Shown: positions 14,345 through 21,815, counted from the stretch's first letter. The stretch is DNA of 21,815 nucleotides from JBOHBN01 sp050698355 (GCA_050698355.1 JBOHBN010000103.1:1-21815); one strand, 5' to 3'. A program made the numbers and translations. The notes: generated from the letters alone by a model not told the origin.

Positions 14345-14584
14345 TCAGCGGGCCTGCATCGTGTACGGGAGCAACGCCACCTCGCGTGCGTTCTTCACCG
14401 CGGTGGCGACGTCGCGCTGGTGCTGCCGGCAATTGCCGGTCACCCGCCGGGCGCGGATCTTACCCCGGTCAGAGATGAACTTGCGCAGCAGCGCGGTGTC
14501 CTTGTAGTCGACGTACGGAACCTCATCCTTGCAAAACATGCAAACCTTCTTGCGCGGCTTGCGCACAATGTTCTTGGGGGCCAT
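14345..14584 (-). CDS. rpsR: 30S ribosomal protein S18 (bS18), zinc-binding type
   Basis: A 79-residue protein with the core YKDTALLRKFISDRGKIRARRVTGNC, which places it firmly in bS18. CMFC near residues 15-18 together with GNCRQHQ gives the Cys/His set of the zinc-containing form (C+). Many actinobacteria also carry a zinc-free copy elsewhere that replaces it under zinc starvation. The ATG has a GGAGGAG site seven bases upstream. It lies between ssb (72 bp) and rplI (20 bp) in the operon. In the ribosome it pairs with bS6, encoded by the first gene of the operon. Confidence 0.98.
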   Translation of the reverse strand: MAPKNIVRKPRKKVCMFCKDEVPYVDYKDTALLRKFISDRGKIRARRVTGNCRQHQRDVATAVKNAREVALLPYTMQAR

Positions 14585-14656
14585 CGTGGTACTCCTCCTT
14601 CGAGTCCGCCTCGCGGCGGGAGTGGCCGTTGCTTACTTCTGTTGTCGTGGTGCGGG

Positions 14657-15181
14657 TCAGAACGGTGGGTCATCGTAGGACGAGCCGCCCTGCGGCGCGC
14701 CCGCCCCGGTCGGTTGACCTCCGGTCGCCCAGGGGTCGTCCTGGCCGCCGAACCCACCGCCGCCGCCCGCAACACCGCCGGGGCCATTCGACCCACCGAA
14801 GCCACCGCCCGAGCGGTTGGTCTTGGTGACCTTCGCCGACGCGTACTTCAGTGACGGCCCGACATCGTCCACCTCGACCTCGTAGACCGTACGGTTCTCA
14901 CCCTCACGGGTCTGGTAGGAGCGCTGCTTGAGCCTTCCCTGCACCACGACGCGCATGCCGCGCTGCAGCGACTCTGCGACGTTCTCCGCCGCCTGCCGCC
15001 AGATGTTGCAGGTCAAGAACAGCGCTTCGCCGTCCTTCCACTCCCCGGTCTGGTTGTCGCGGAACCGCGGTGTGGACGCCACCCGGAAATTCGCAACGGC
15101 CTGACCGTTGGAGGTGAAGCGCAGCTCAGGGTCATTAACCAGGTTGCCGACGATGGTGATACTGGTGTCGCCTGCTGCCAT
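14657..15181 (-). CDS. ssb: Single-stranded DNA-binding protein
   Basis: A 174-residue SSB that coats single-stranded DNA during replication and repair. The OB fold covers residues 1-115, starting DTSITIVGNLVNDPELRFTSNGQAVANFRVAS and including FLTCNIWRQAAENVAESLQRGMRVVVQGRLKQRSY. A flexible Gly-rich linker of about 45 residues follows, ending in the acidic tip DDPPF that recruits partner proteins. The ATG has a very strong AGAGGAGGT site that overlaps the rpsF stop codon, so translation is coupled to rpsF. Length and layout are those of the main actinobacterial SSB. Confidence 0.98.
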   Translation of the reverse strand: MAAGDTSITIVGNLVNDPELRFTSNGQAVANFRVASTPRFRDNQTGEWKDGEALFLTCNIWRQAAENVAESLQRGMRVVVQGRLKQRSYQTREGENRTVYEVEVDDVGPSLKYASAKVTKTNRSGGGFGGSNGPGGVAGGGGGFGGQDDPWATGGQPTGAGAPQGGSSYDDPPF

Positions 15182-15196
15182 GCGGGGCTACCTCCT

Positions 15197-15493
15197 CTAA
15201 CGGAGCTCCGGACGGAGCACCTTCGTGCGAAGCACCGACTCCTGCAGGCCGAGCTGCCGGTCGAGCTCCTGCACCGCCTCGGGCTCTGCGGTCAGGTCAA
15301 GGACCGCATAGATACCCTCGGACTTCCTATTGATCTCGTAGGCGAGCTTGCGCCGGCCCCAGACGTCGACCTTCTCCACGCTGCCGCCGCTGTTCTTCAC
15401 GACGGCCAGGAACTGGTCGAGCGACGGGGCCACGGTCCGTTCCTCGATCTCGGGATCGAGGATGACCATCACCTCGTAATGACGCGTGGACAA
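15197..15493 (-). CDS. rpsF: 30S ribosomal protein S6 (bS6), TTG start
   Basis: A 98-residue protein with the bS6 sequence RHYEVMVILDPEIEERTVAPSLDQFL, WGRRKLAYEINRKSEGIYAVLDL and VLRTKVLRP. The start is TTG at 15493: AAGGAGG lies six bases upstream, and the next residues STRHYEV match where bS6 normally begins. No ATG or GTG is available nearby, and longer starts would include non-homologous leader sequence. It is first in the operon with ssb, rpsR and rplI. The upstream leader contains two hairpins and may be an S6:S18 autoregulatory element. Confidence 0.97.
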   Translation of the reverse strand: MSTRHYEVMVILDPEIEERTVAPSLDQFLAVVKNSGGSVEKVDVWGRRKLAYEINRKSEGIYAVLDLTAEPEAVQELDRQLGLQESVLRTKVLRPELR

Positions 15494-15519
15494 CTGCTGC
15501 CTCCTTCGGACTCGGGCGG

Positions 15520-15536
15520 CCACGGTCCTTCCGTGG
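15520..15536 (-). promoter_or_regulatory. Leader hairpin 1 upstream of rpsF
   Basis: On the mRNA, CCACGG and CCGTGG pair perfectly around a five-base loop, 26 bases before the TTG. CCG follows directly. Many bacteria regulate rpsF through a leader that mimics the S18/S6 site in 16S rRNA with a conserved CCG. This is a plausible but unproven member. Confidence 0.4.
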
Positions 15537-15568
15537 CAGGAGGGGGAATTCGTCGCTTGGTACCGTAC

Positions 15569-15595
15569 GGGCGCCGGTGCATGCAACCGGTGCCC
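15569..15595 (-). promoter_or_regulatory. Leader hairpin 2 upstream of rpsF
   Basis: Arms at 15569-15577 and 15587-15595 pair at eight of nine positions around a nine-base loop that contains the palindrome TGCATGCA. It lies in the 190-bp gap between rpsF and the TetR gene and could be part of the rpsF leader or a protein-binding site. Confidence 0.35.
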
Positions 15596-15683
15596 AGTCG
15601 CCACCTTTACCAAGGCGGCTGCGCCAGCCTACCAGCGCAGGACGACACGCTGGCCGGCTGTCCACAGCCCTCCGCGCCCGGGC

Positions 15684-16283
15684 TCACCTCGATAGTTGCC
15701 GCCCGAGGAGACCGACCGCGGCCGCACGGGCGGTTGCGGCGGCGTCGACGTCCACACCCATCCCGTACGCCACGGTCGCGCCCTCGTGCAGCAGGAACAT
15801 CTGCGCCGCCGCCTGCCCAGGGTCCGGCACTCCGGCGTCCCGCGCCAACCGGGTGAGGTACTCCACCAGCCAGCGCTTTTGGTCCTCGGTCACCCGCCGG
15901 CCGGGGTGGTCGGGGTCGGTGAGTTCGGCGTAGGCGTGGACGAAGGCGCATCCGCGCGAGTTCTCCGCACGCATCCACTCGCCGAGCGCGTCGAAGACGG
16001 CGAGCAGCCGGCCGTCCGCGTTCGCACCGTGCGCGTCCACGTAGCCGACCAGATGGTCGCGCCAGCGCCGGTCACGCGCACTCAGGTACGCAGCGACCAG
16101 CTGCGCCTTGGAGCCGAAGCGGTCGTACAGCGTCTTCTTCGTCACCCCGGCCGCCTCGGCGATGGTCTCGACGCCGACCGCGCCGAGGCCCTGCCGGTAG
16201 AACAGCTCGGAAGCGGCGGTGAGCACGCGTTCGGCTGCGGGCGTCCAGCGGCGTGTGCCGTCCAGTCGGCTGGTCGTTTCCAT
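15684..16283 (-). CDS. TetR-family transcriptional regulator
   Basis: A 199-residue regulator. The helix-turn-helix domain is at about residues 15-60: AAERVLTAASELFYRQGLGAVGVETIAEAAGVTKKTLYDRFGSKAQLVAAYL. The rest is a helical effector-binding domain with RGCAFVHAYAEL and FLLHEGATVAYGMG. The ATG at 16283 is chosen over one at 16304 because GGAGAGG lies immediately upstream. It is divergent from the EamA exporter; the spacer holds a small inverted repeat and its own -10-like TATACT, so it most likely represses the exporter and itself. The effector is unknown. Confidence 0.92.
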   Translation of the reverse strand: METTSRLDGTRRWTPAAERVLTAASELFYRQGLGAVGVETIAEAAGVTKKTLYDRFGSKAQLVAAYLSARDRRWRDHLVGYVDAHGANADGRLLAVFDALGEWMRAENSRGCAFVHAYAELTDPDHPGRRVTEDQKRWLVEYLTRLARDAGVPDPGQAAAQMFLLHEGATVAYGMGVDVDAAATARAAAVGLLGRQLSR

Positions 16284-16311
16284 GTCCTCTCCTCTGCGGT
16301 CCACTGACAGT

Positions 16312-16325
16312 ATACCTACCGGTAT
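16312..16325. promoter_or_regulatory. Candidate TetR operator between TetR and EamA genes
   Basis: An inverted repeat ATACC-TACC-GGTAT. It overlaps a minus-strand TATACT (16314-16309) that could be the -10 of the TetR gene, and a plus-strand TATGGT (16323-16328) that could be the -10 of the EamA gene, so one bound repressor would shut both promoters. This is inferred from position and symmetry. Confidence 0.5.
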
Positions 16326-16340
16326 GGTTACCTGCCAGGC

Positions 16341-17345
16341 ATGGCAACCTCAACCACCACTTCGACATCAGCAGCTACGGATGCCGCCTTCGCGGCGGCG
16401 TTCGTCGTGATGTGGAGCTCTGGCTTCGTCGGCTCGGAGCTGGGTACGCAGGTCGCGCCGGCCACGACGCTGCTCGCCTGGCGCTTCCCCATCGCGGCCG
16501 GCCTGCTACTGCTCTGGCGCTTCCACCGGCGCGGACCACGGCCGCGTATCCGGGACATCGCGTTCCAGTCCGTGATCGGCCTGCTCGCGCAGGGCGGCTA
16601 CCTGCTCGGTGTCGTCCTCGCCGTACAGCTCGGGGTACCCGCTGGAACGACCGCCCTCGTCGCCTCGATGCAGCCGATCGTGTCCGGCGTGCTCGCTTTG
16701 CCGGTGCTCGGCGAGCGGGTACGGCTCGGGCAGTGGTTGGGGCTCGCCACGGGGTTCGGCGGCGTAACGCTCGTGGTCGGTGGGAACCTGGCGCTGACCG
16801 CGGCGGTGTCGTGGTGGGCGTACGCGCTGCCCTTCGGCGCGATGGCCTCGCTCGTCGCAGCGACATTGCTCGAACGCAAGGTCGGGTCCAACGTGACCAT
16901 GGTGGACAGCCTCGCGATCCAGTGCGCGACGAGCGTGCTGCTGTTCGGTGCGCTCGCCGCGGCGACCGGGACGCTGCGGCCGGTCGGCGGCGCGCAATTC
17001 TGGATAGCGGTGGCCTGGATGGTCGGGCTCTCCACGTTCGGCGGCTACGGGTTCTACTGGGCGACGCTGCGCCGGTCGGGTATCGCGCGGCTGAGCAGCT
17101 TGCTCTACCTCACGCCGGCGACAACCGCACTGTGGACGTCGCTCATGTTCGGCGAGGAGGCCGGGGTCTGGGCACTCGCCGGCATGGCGATTTCGGGCGT
17201 ATCGGTCCTGCTCGTGTACCGGCCGGCCCGGTTGTCCACAAACGTCCGGTCACCCCTTGCCCACCTTGCGCTACGCAGCGAAGATGAGGCGTCATGCGAG
17301 GGCGATGGGTGCGAACGGCGACTGCAGTCCCGCTGCTCGTGCTGA
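16341..17345 (+). CDS. EamA family (DMT) transporter
   Basis: A 334-residue inner-membrane exporter of the drug/metabolite superfamily, with ten hydrophobic segments arranged as two EamA repeats. The first repeat includes FAAAFVVMWSSGFVGSELGT and ASMQPIVSGVLALPVLGERV; the second includes SSLLYLTPATTALWTSLMFGE and AISGVSVLLVYRPAR. The usual family end is near residue 297. The remaining 37 residues are polar, and the last 52 bp overlap the lipoprotein gene, so the tail is probably non-essential. The gene is divergent from a TetR regulator, as is typical for such exporters. The substrate is unknown. The TTGTCCACA near its end matches the DnaA-box consensus, probably by chance. Confidence 0.92.
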   Translation: MATSTTTSTSAATDAAFAAAFVVMWSSGFVGSELGTQVAPATTLLAWRFPIAAGLLLLWRFHRRGPRPRIRDIAFQSVIGLLAQGGYLLGVVLAVQLGVPAGTTALVASMQPIVSGVLALPVLGERVRLGQWLGLATGFGGVTLVVGGNLALTAAVSWWAYALPFGAMASLVAATLLERKVGSNVTMVDSLAIQCATSVLLFGALAAATGTLRPVGGAQFWIAVAWMVGLSTFGGYGFYWATLRRSGIARLSSLLYLTPATTALWTSLMFGEEAGVWALAGMAISGVSVLLVYRPARLSTNVRSPLAHLALRSEDEASCEGDGCERRLQSRCSC

Positions 17346-17905
17346 CCGCAATGGGCGCGCTGACTGGCTGCGCGTTCGGCCCGGACGAGGAGCCGGCCGC
17401 GCTCCCGCCGATCACCGCGACACCGACGACACCCGCACCGGTCGGTACCCTGCCGTCCCCCTCGCTGACCCCTACACCGACGCCGACCGGTACGGCAGGA
17501 ATGTCGAACCGCAAGCAGGTGAAGTTCGTCTACCTGCGCGTGGCCGCCGCGTACAGGAAGGCCAAGCAGATGCCAGCCGAGGACCGGCGTTCGTACCTCG
17601 CGCGGTGGATGGTGGATCCGGCACTGGGCATCTTCGTCGACGCGATGGCGCGGGAGGACAGGAGGCAGGAGCGCATCACCGCCAGCCGGGTGCCGCACGT
17701 GTTCAACGTGACGGTCGACGGCGACGTCGCGCACGTCGATGACTGCTCGGATGACAGCCAGTCGCTTCGCAAGGACACCGACACCGGCGAGGTCGTCGGG
17801 GGTGGATCCGAGCATCTCTGGTATGCCGCGGACTTGAAGGAGACGAGCGACGGTTGGCGGGTCTACCGCACGAGTATCAGGAGCGAGCCGTGCGCCGGGT
17901 ACTGA
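17294..17905 (+). CDS. Uncharacterised secreted lipoprotein
   Basis: A 203-residue protein with a signal peptide (RR near the start, then a hydrophobic stretch) and a lipobox LTGC with Cys at residue 26, so it should be attached to the outer face of the membrane. A Pro/Thr-rich linker (residues 35-68, with TPTPTPTG) leads to a compact domain containing SYLARWMVDPALGIFVDAMAR and VPHVFNVTVDGDVAHVDDCSDDSQS. I do not recognise the family. The start has GAGG five bases upstream and lies inside the end of the EamA gene. A frameshifted relative follows immediately, overlapping the stop by 16 bp, so the pair arose by tandem duplication. Confidence 0.8.
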   Translation: MRGRWVRTATAVPLLVLTAMGALTGCAFGPDEEPAALPPITATPTTPAPVGTLPSPSLTPTPTPTGTAGMSNRKQVKFVYLRVAAAYRKAKQMPAEDRRSYLARWMVDPALGIFVDAMAREDRRQERITASRVPHVFNVTVDGDVAHVDDCSDDSQSLRKDTDTGEVVGGGSEHLWYAADLKETSDGWRVYRTSIRSEPCAGY

Positions 17906-18390
17906 GGCCACTGCCCGCAGTGCTGCTATTGGCCGCCGTCGCTCTCAGCGGCTGCGGGTCGGACGACGACGATCCGGCGGTGGGCACGTCGACACGAGCC
18001 CGAGGCCGTCGCCGAGCCCGACCACAACGAAGGCCATGTACGACAAGCAGCAGATCAAGTATGTGTACAAGCACTTGAGAACCGGCTACAACGCAGCGCA
18101 GACGATGCCGGAGAAGAAGCGGCGCACGTATCTCGCCCAATGGATGACCGATCCTGCCCTTAGCCACTTCGTGGACGGGATGACTAAGCAGCACAAGCAT
18201 CACCTGCGCGCCATCGGCAACAGCGTGCCGCATCTTCAACGTGACAGTCGACGGCGAAACCGCCCACGTCGACGACTGCACCGACGACAGCGGTACCGCG
18301 CTAGCAGCGTTCGGCGCACTTCCCACGGTGAGTTCCTGCTTCTCGTGGCCCGCAGGCAATGAGAAGCAGGAAATGAGTTACATACCGTGA
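17890..18390 (+). pseudogene. Frameshifted tandem paralogue of the upstream lipoprotein
   Basis: Three pieces in two frames rebuild a relative of the preceding lipoprotein. From the GTG at 17890 comes a signal peptide and lipobox ALSGC followed by GSDDDDPAVG. The frame then changes near 17970-17995, into PSPSPTTTKAMYDKQQIKYVYKHL and TYLAQWMTDPALSHFVDGM. It changes again near 18234, into FNVTVDGETAHVDDCTDDS, ending at TGA 18388-18390. The paralogue reads VPHVFNVTVDGDVAHVDDCSDDS at the same place, and the second shift fits a two-base loss. The C-terminus beyond TDDS is unlike the paralogue. Two shifts in one gene beside an intact copy favour real decay over sequencing error. Confidence 0.8.
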
Positions 18391-18471
18391 TCATTCCGCG
18401 GGACCCCGGAGAAGGTGCGCCATCGCCGATGTGCAAAGACCCGGGAGAGCGGGGCTGTCAGCGGCGGGTCG

Positions 18472-18477
18472 TAGGCT
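18472..18477 (+). promoter_or_regulatory. Candidate -10 of a leaderless endonuclease IV transcript
   Basis: TAGGCT lies six bases before the GTG start and there is no ribosome binding site, so transcription may start at the G of GTG. No convincing -35 is seen. Confidence 0.3.
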
Positions 18478-18483
18478 CGCACC

Positions 18484-19239
18484 GTGCAACGCATTGGAGC
18501 CCACGTCGACCGCACCGATCCGCTCGCCGCTGCCAAGGCCTGCGGCGCCGACCTGGTGCAGACCTTCCTCGGCGACCCGCAGGGGTGGAAGGCGCCGGTG
18601 GTCGCCGACACCATCGACGCGCTGTCCGCGGCGGATGTGCAGCTGTACATCCACGCGCCGTACGTGCTCAACGTCGCCACCACCAACAACCGGATCCGGA
18701 TACCGAGCCGCAAGCTGCTGGCCAAGCACGCCGCGGCAGCCGCGGAGGCCGGTGCCAAGGGGCTCATCGTGCACGGCGGTCACGTGCTCAAGGCCGACGA
18801 CCCGGCCCAGGGGTACGCGAACTGGCGCAAGGTCTTCGAGCGGGGTGAGTTCCAGCTCCCCATCCTCATCGAGAACACCGCGGGCGGCACCAACGCGATG
18901 ACACGCGAGCTCGACGCGCTGGCTCGGCTGTGGGATGCGCTCGACGGCTTCGATGTCGGGTTCTGCCTGGATACCTGTCACGCGCATGCGGCCGGCGAGC
19001 AGCTCGACGGACTCGTAGCCCGGGTCAAGGCCATCACCGGCCGCATCGACCTCGTCCACGCCAACGACAGCCGCGACGAGTTCGGCTCCAGCCGCGACCG
19101 GCACACCAACCTGGGCAACGGCACCATCGACCCGGCGTTGATCGCGGCTGTGGTCGGCGAGTCCGGTGCGTCAGCCGTGGTCGAGACCCCGCCGGAAGGT
19201 CAGGCCGCCGACATCAACTACCTGCGCGGCGCGCTCTGA
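18484..19239 (+). CDS. nfo: Endonuclease IV (apurinic/apyrimidinic endonuclease, deoxyribonuclease IV)
   Basis: A 251-residue TIM-barrel DNA repair enzyme that cuts the backbone 5' to abasic sites using three zinc ions. The metal ligand motifs of the family are all visible: IHAPY, VHGGH, ILIENTAG, CLDTCHAHAAG, DLVHANDS, DRHTNLG and VVETPPEG, so it should be active. It starts RIGAHVDRTDPLAAA as expected. The start codon is GTG with no ribosome binding site; a leaderless mRNA is possible. Length is slightly below the roughly 280 of E. coli Nfo but usual for actinobacteria. It converges with the PIG-V-like gene, leaving six bases between stops. Confidence 0.95.
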   Translation: MQRIGAHVDRTDPLAAAKACGADLVQTFLGDPQGWKAPVVADTIDALSAADVQLYIHAPYVLNVATTNNRIRIPSRKLLAKHAAAAAEAGAKGLIVHGGHVLKADDPAQGYANWRKVFERGEFQLPILIENTAGGTNAMTRELDALARLWDALDGFDVGFCLDTCHAHAAGEQLDGLVARVKAITGRIDLVHANDSRDEFGSSRDRHTNLGNGTIDPALIAAVVGESGASAVVETPPEGQAADINYLRGAL

Positions 19240-19245
19240 AGCGGC

Positions 19246-20394
19246 TCACCCAGCCCAGGCGCCGTGCACGAACCGTGCCGTGTACCACGCCATCAGCGGG
19301 GTCGCCAGCACCGCGTACACCGGTAGCAGCCAGCCGTGGCGCATCGACGCCCGCGCGAGCAGCAGCCAGAGCGGCCACCACAGCAGCGTCGACCGGGTGA
19401 CGGACAGGTAGTACGCGCTGGTCACCAGCGCGCCGACCTGCAGGCCCACGTAGAAGAACTCGGCCCAGCGGCCGCGGAAGAGCAGGAGCAGGCACAACGC
19501 TACTCCGACCAGGGCGGCCACCAGCTCTCCACGGAACGCGACCATGAACGGCCCCGACCAGGCCGACTGCCAGGTCGTCGCGAACGCGTCCCACGGCATG
19601 GTGAACGTCCGTCCCCAACCGGCTTCCTGCGCGTGGAGCCACGCCAGCCAGTCCCCGGTGATCCCGTGCAGGTACACCGAGAACGCCACGACCGGTATCG
19701 CGGGGAGCGCGAGGGCGCAGGCATGTCCGCCCGTCCTGAGCAGCGACCCGCGCTGGGCCGCGTGCACGCCCGGCTCCTCGTGCGAGCGCTCGAAGATGTA
19801 CATGATGACAAGAGCGATCGCGAGGAACAGCCCGGTCACCCGGACCGTCGTGGCCAAGGCCGTCAGCACACCCGCCGCCAGCCACTTCTCCTTGCGCGCG
19901 CACAACCACGCGGGCAACGCGAACGCGAGAAAGGTCGCCTCGGTATAGCCGACGGCGAGGAACACCGCGTACGGCGAGAGCACGCAGAAGATGACCGCCC
20001 GGATACCGACCCCGTGCCTGGCGGTCTGCGCGGGCGCGCCACCAGCGAGCAGGAACTCGAAGTCGCCGAGGCGCGCCAGCGCGACCATCGCAACCGCGCC
20101 CGCGACCAGCGAGATCAGCAGCCCCGCCAGCGCCCAGTTGGGGACGACAAGGTGCACTAGACGGAGCAGCAGCGGAACGCCGGGCAGGAAGCCCGGCAGG
20201 CCGGGGTCCGGGTTGCCATTCGGGTTGCCCTCGTAGCCGTACCTGGCGATCTCGACCAGCAGCGCGGCGTCCCACTGCAGCCAGTGCTGGCTGAGGACTA
20301 TCGCGCTGCCCAGCGCGACCACGGCGGAGAACAGCACCAGCAGCCGCGAGCCCACCCACAGTGCCAGCGCCCACCCATCGGTAGCGCGCCGCAT
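19246..20394 (-). CDS. PIG-V-like membrane mannosyltransferase (GT-C fold)
   Basis: A 382-residue polytopic membrane protein with about nine or ten helices. It has the PIG-V (PF04188) layout: WVGSRLLVLF in helix 1, then the luminal loop WDAALLVEIARYGYEG with an acidic WD motif, FLPGVPLLLRLV, and further on SPYAVFLAVGYTEATFLAFALPAW. Such enzymes use polyprenyl-phosphate mannose to add mannose on the outer face of the membrane; in actinobacteria they are linked to lipoglycan, cell-envelope or protein glycosylation. The ATG shares a base with the GT87 stop (TGATG), so the two are translationally coupled and probably work in the same pathway. Specificity is not predictable. Confidence 0.83.
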   Translation of the reverse strand: MRRATDGWALALWVGSRLLVLFSAVVALGSAIVLSQHWLQWDAALLVEIARYGYEGNPNGNPDPGLPGFLPGVPLLLRLVHLVVPNWALAGLLISLVAGAVAMVALARLGDFEFLLAGGAPAQTARHGVGIRAVIFCVLSPYAVFLAVGYTEATFLAFALPAWLCARKEKWLAAGVLTALATTVRVTGLFLAIALVIMYIFERSHEEPGVHAAQRGSLLRTGGHACALALPAIPVVAFSVYLHGITGDWLAWLHAQEAGWGRTFTMPWDAFATTWQSAWSGPFMVAFRGELVAALVGVALCLLLLFRGRWAEFFYVGLQVGALVTSAYYLSVTRSTLLWWPLWLLLARASMRHGWLLPVYAVLATPLMAWYTARFVHGAWAG

Positions 20395-21815
20395 CAGGTG
20401 GGCTCTGGCTGCCTGCGCGCATCAATGAGCGGCCGCAGTTGGAAGCGATCCGGCGCACCGTCGAGCACGCCGCCGGCCGGATCGTCATCACCCCACCAGC
20501 GCACCGCGTCATGCTGCGGCTGGCACACGTCTCGTACGACCAGCCCACACAGTACGGCGACCGCGCACAGCCGCGCGCACAAGGTCACGAAGTACAGCCC
20601 CTCCGGCAAACCCTCGCCAGGCTTGGCGAGCTCGTACAGGTACCACCAGATGCCCAGGAAGTAGACGATCTCTGCGGCTTGCCAGGCAAGGAACATCCGC
20701 CACCGCGGCCGGGCGAGCACGACGAACGGCAGGAGCCACAACACGTACTGCGGGGACCACACCTTGTTGGTCATCAAGAACGCGGCGAGCGTGAGGAACG
20801 CGAGCTGCGGCCAGCGCGGCCGTGTCGGTGCCAGCAGCGCGAGCGCGGCGATACCGAGGCACAGCGCCGCGAACACGCCGGAGCCGACGACGTTCAGCAG
20901 GGGCGGCGGCCCGCCATGGCTTGCCGTGCCGAAGATGCCCGGGACGAGGTTCTGCAGGGCGTACCAGCTGGAGCCCCAGTCCGCGGGCCGGCTGCCCGAG
21001 TACGCGTAGAACCGGCTCCAGCCATCGAACGCGGTCATCATCACCGGAACGTTCACGGCGAGCCAGGTGCCGGCGGTGGTCACCAGCGTGATCCCGAAGG
21101 CCCGGAGCTTGCCCGCGCGCAGGCACAGCACGAACAGCGGGCCGAGCAGGATAAATGGATAGAACTTGGTCGCGATCGCGAGGCCGAACAGCACACCTGC
21201 CCACCCCGCCCGGCGGCGCGCCCAGGCCAGCATCGCGACCGCGGTGAGGAACACCGCGAGCAGGTCCCAGTTGATGTATGCGGCCAGTACGAGCCCGGGC
21301 GCCACCGCGAACATCGCGGCATCCCACGGCCGTCGCCGCCCGAGCGTACGCACCAGCGCCCACGCGGTACCCAACGCGCACGCCGCGAGCACGAGCACGT
21401 TGACGACGTAGAACGCGTGGCCGCCGGCTGCCTGCCCCGCGACGCCGGCGACGTCTGCGCCGAACAGTCCCGCGAGCGCGTACCAGACGCGGACGAGGAA
21501 GGCGGTCGCCTGCATCAACGCGCCGATGACGACCGGGTACTCCACGGCGTGATCGAGGTAGGGCGTGGCGCCGTCGGCGAGGCCCTCACCGAAGTAGAGC
21601 GGGTAGATGTCGGTGTAGCAGACGTGGGTGTACTGGAAGTTCTCCTCGTTCCACCCGCCGCTGCTGCACGGGTGCTTCTCCAGGTACCCCAGGACACACG
21701 CCACCGCGGTGAGCACCAGCACGACGTACAGCGGCTTCCACCAGCTGCCGCCGATCCCCGCCCGGCGTCCGAGCGGACCACCGAAGATCCCGCTGACCGA
21801 GTGGACAACGGGATC
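20394..21815 (-). CDS. GT87 (DUF2029) family membrane mannosyltransferase, partial at window edge
   Basis: The reading frame is open to the right edge, so the N-terminus is outside the window; a GTG at 21722 is only an internal codon. The sequence before it, SWWKPLYVVLVLTAV, has the usual GT87 look ahead of helix 1. The visible part has about ten membrane helices and the acidic loops of GT-C enzymes: CYTDIYPLYF, YLDHAVEYPVVIGALM, AYINWDLLAVFLTAVAM, ATKFYPFILL and NKVWSPQYVLWLLPFVVL. GT87 enzymes such as PimE transfer mannose from a polyprenyl carrier outside the cell. A GT87 gene lies next to rpsF in many actinobacteria; here about 4.9 kb intervene. It is coupled to the PIG-V-like gene. Confidence 0.9.
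   Translation of the reverse strand, partial: DPVVHSVSGIFGGPLGRRAGIGGSWWKPLYVVLVLTAVACVLGYLEKHPCSSGGWNEENFQYTHVCYTDIYPLYFGEGLADGATPYLDHAVEYPVVIGALMQATAFLVRVWYALAGLFGADVAGVAGQAAGGHAFYVVNVLVLAACALGTAWALVRTLGRRRPWDAAMFAVAPGLVLAAYINWDLLAVFLTAVAMLAWARRRAGWAGVLFGLAIATKFYPFILLGPLFVLCLRAGKLRAFGITLVTTAGTWLAVNVPVMMTAFDGWSRFYAYSGSRPADWGSSWYALQNLVPGIFGTASHGGPPPLLNVVGSGVFAALCLGIAALALLAPTRPRWPQLAFLTLAAFLMTNKVWSPQYVLWLLPFVVLARPRWRMFLAWQAAEIVYFLGIWWYLYELAKPGEGLPEGLYFVTLCARLCAVAVLCGLVVRDVCQPQHDAVRWWGDDDPAGGVLDGAPDRFQLRPLIDARRQPEPT

Noticed and set aside
17232..17240. Perfect DnaA box TTGTCCACA near the end of the EamA gene
   Set aside because: It is single and inside coding sequence; a 9-mer like this is expected now and then by chance.
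21720..21722. GTG at 21722 as the start of the GT87 gene
   Set aside because: The frame remains open to the window edge, with family-like sequence before it, so the gene is partial.
1..21815. tRNA, rRNA, CRISPR arrays, transposases, phage genes
   Set aside because: I looked through the intergenic gaps and coding sequence and saw no cloverleaf, spaced repeats or such proteins.

Overview
The window is chromosomal DNA from a high-GC actinobacterium. The evidence is the very GC-rich coding sequence, the rpsF-ssb-rpsR-rplI operon next to dnaB, an F420-type LLM oxidoreductase, DrrAB-type drug export, GTG/TTG starts, possible leaderless transcripts, and the GT87 and PIG-V membrane glycosyltransferases that commonly sit near rpsF in this phylum. 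The genus cannot be fixed from the sequence. There are no rRNA or tRNA genes, no insertion sequences and no CRISPR array. The one mobile-type element is an intein inside dnaB.

Left part (1-7,000), accessory genes. A LysR regulator converges on a drug-export ABC pair (ATPase plus permease). The pair is divergent from its likely TetR repressor, across a 77-bp region holding two copies of a 17-bp imperfect palindrome. A minus-strand cluster follows: a DUF6069 membrane protein, a methyltransferase that has lost its SAM-binding half, and an MpsC/DUF2294 protein. On the plus strand a decayed histidine phosphatase overlaps an intact Dph6-like PP-loop ATPase, which converges on an NAD-dependent epimerase-like gene.

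Centre (7,000-13,900). The dnaB helicase gene is interrupted inside its Walker A motif by a 415-residue intein. The intein has Ala at position 1 and the Trp/Cys/Thr set of a class 3 intein, a LAGLIDADG endonuclease, and an unusual cysteine-rich segment between the two LAGLIDADG motifs. A 437-bp spacer with a hairpin and several TTGTGG / DnaA-box-like sites separates dnaB from a plus-strand run: a MATE exporter, a divergent histidine/phenylalanine ammonia-lyase homologue lacking the normal Ala-Ser-Gly triad, and an F420-type LLM oxidoreductase. A near-perfect 48-bp palindrome ends that run and also ends the converging ribosomal operon.

Right part (13,870-21,815). The core operon rpsF (TTG start) - ssb - rpsR - rplI lies on the minus strand, with candidate leader hairpins. 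Next come a TetR regulator divergent from an EamA exporter, then a tandem pair of related lipoprotein genes of which the second is frameshifted, then an endonuclease IV gene, and a translationally coupled pair of membrane glycosyltransferases (GT87, then PIG-V-like). The GT87 gene runs off the right edge.

Overall this is a near-origin housekeeping block (dnaB, ssb, ribosomal proteins) threaded with small regulator-plus-exporter modules and several decaying genes. The most unusual items are the cysteine-rich class 3 intein and the ammonia-lyase homologue with an altered active site. I see no clear new multi-gene defence or biosynthetic system.
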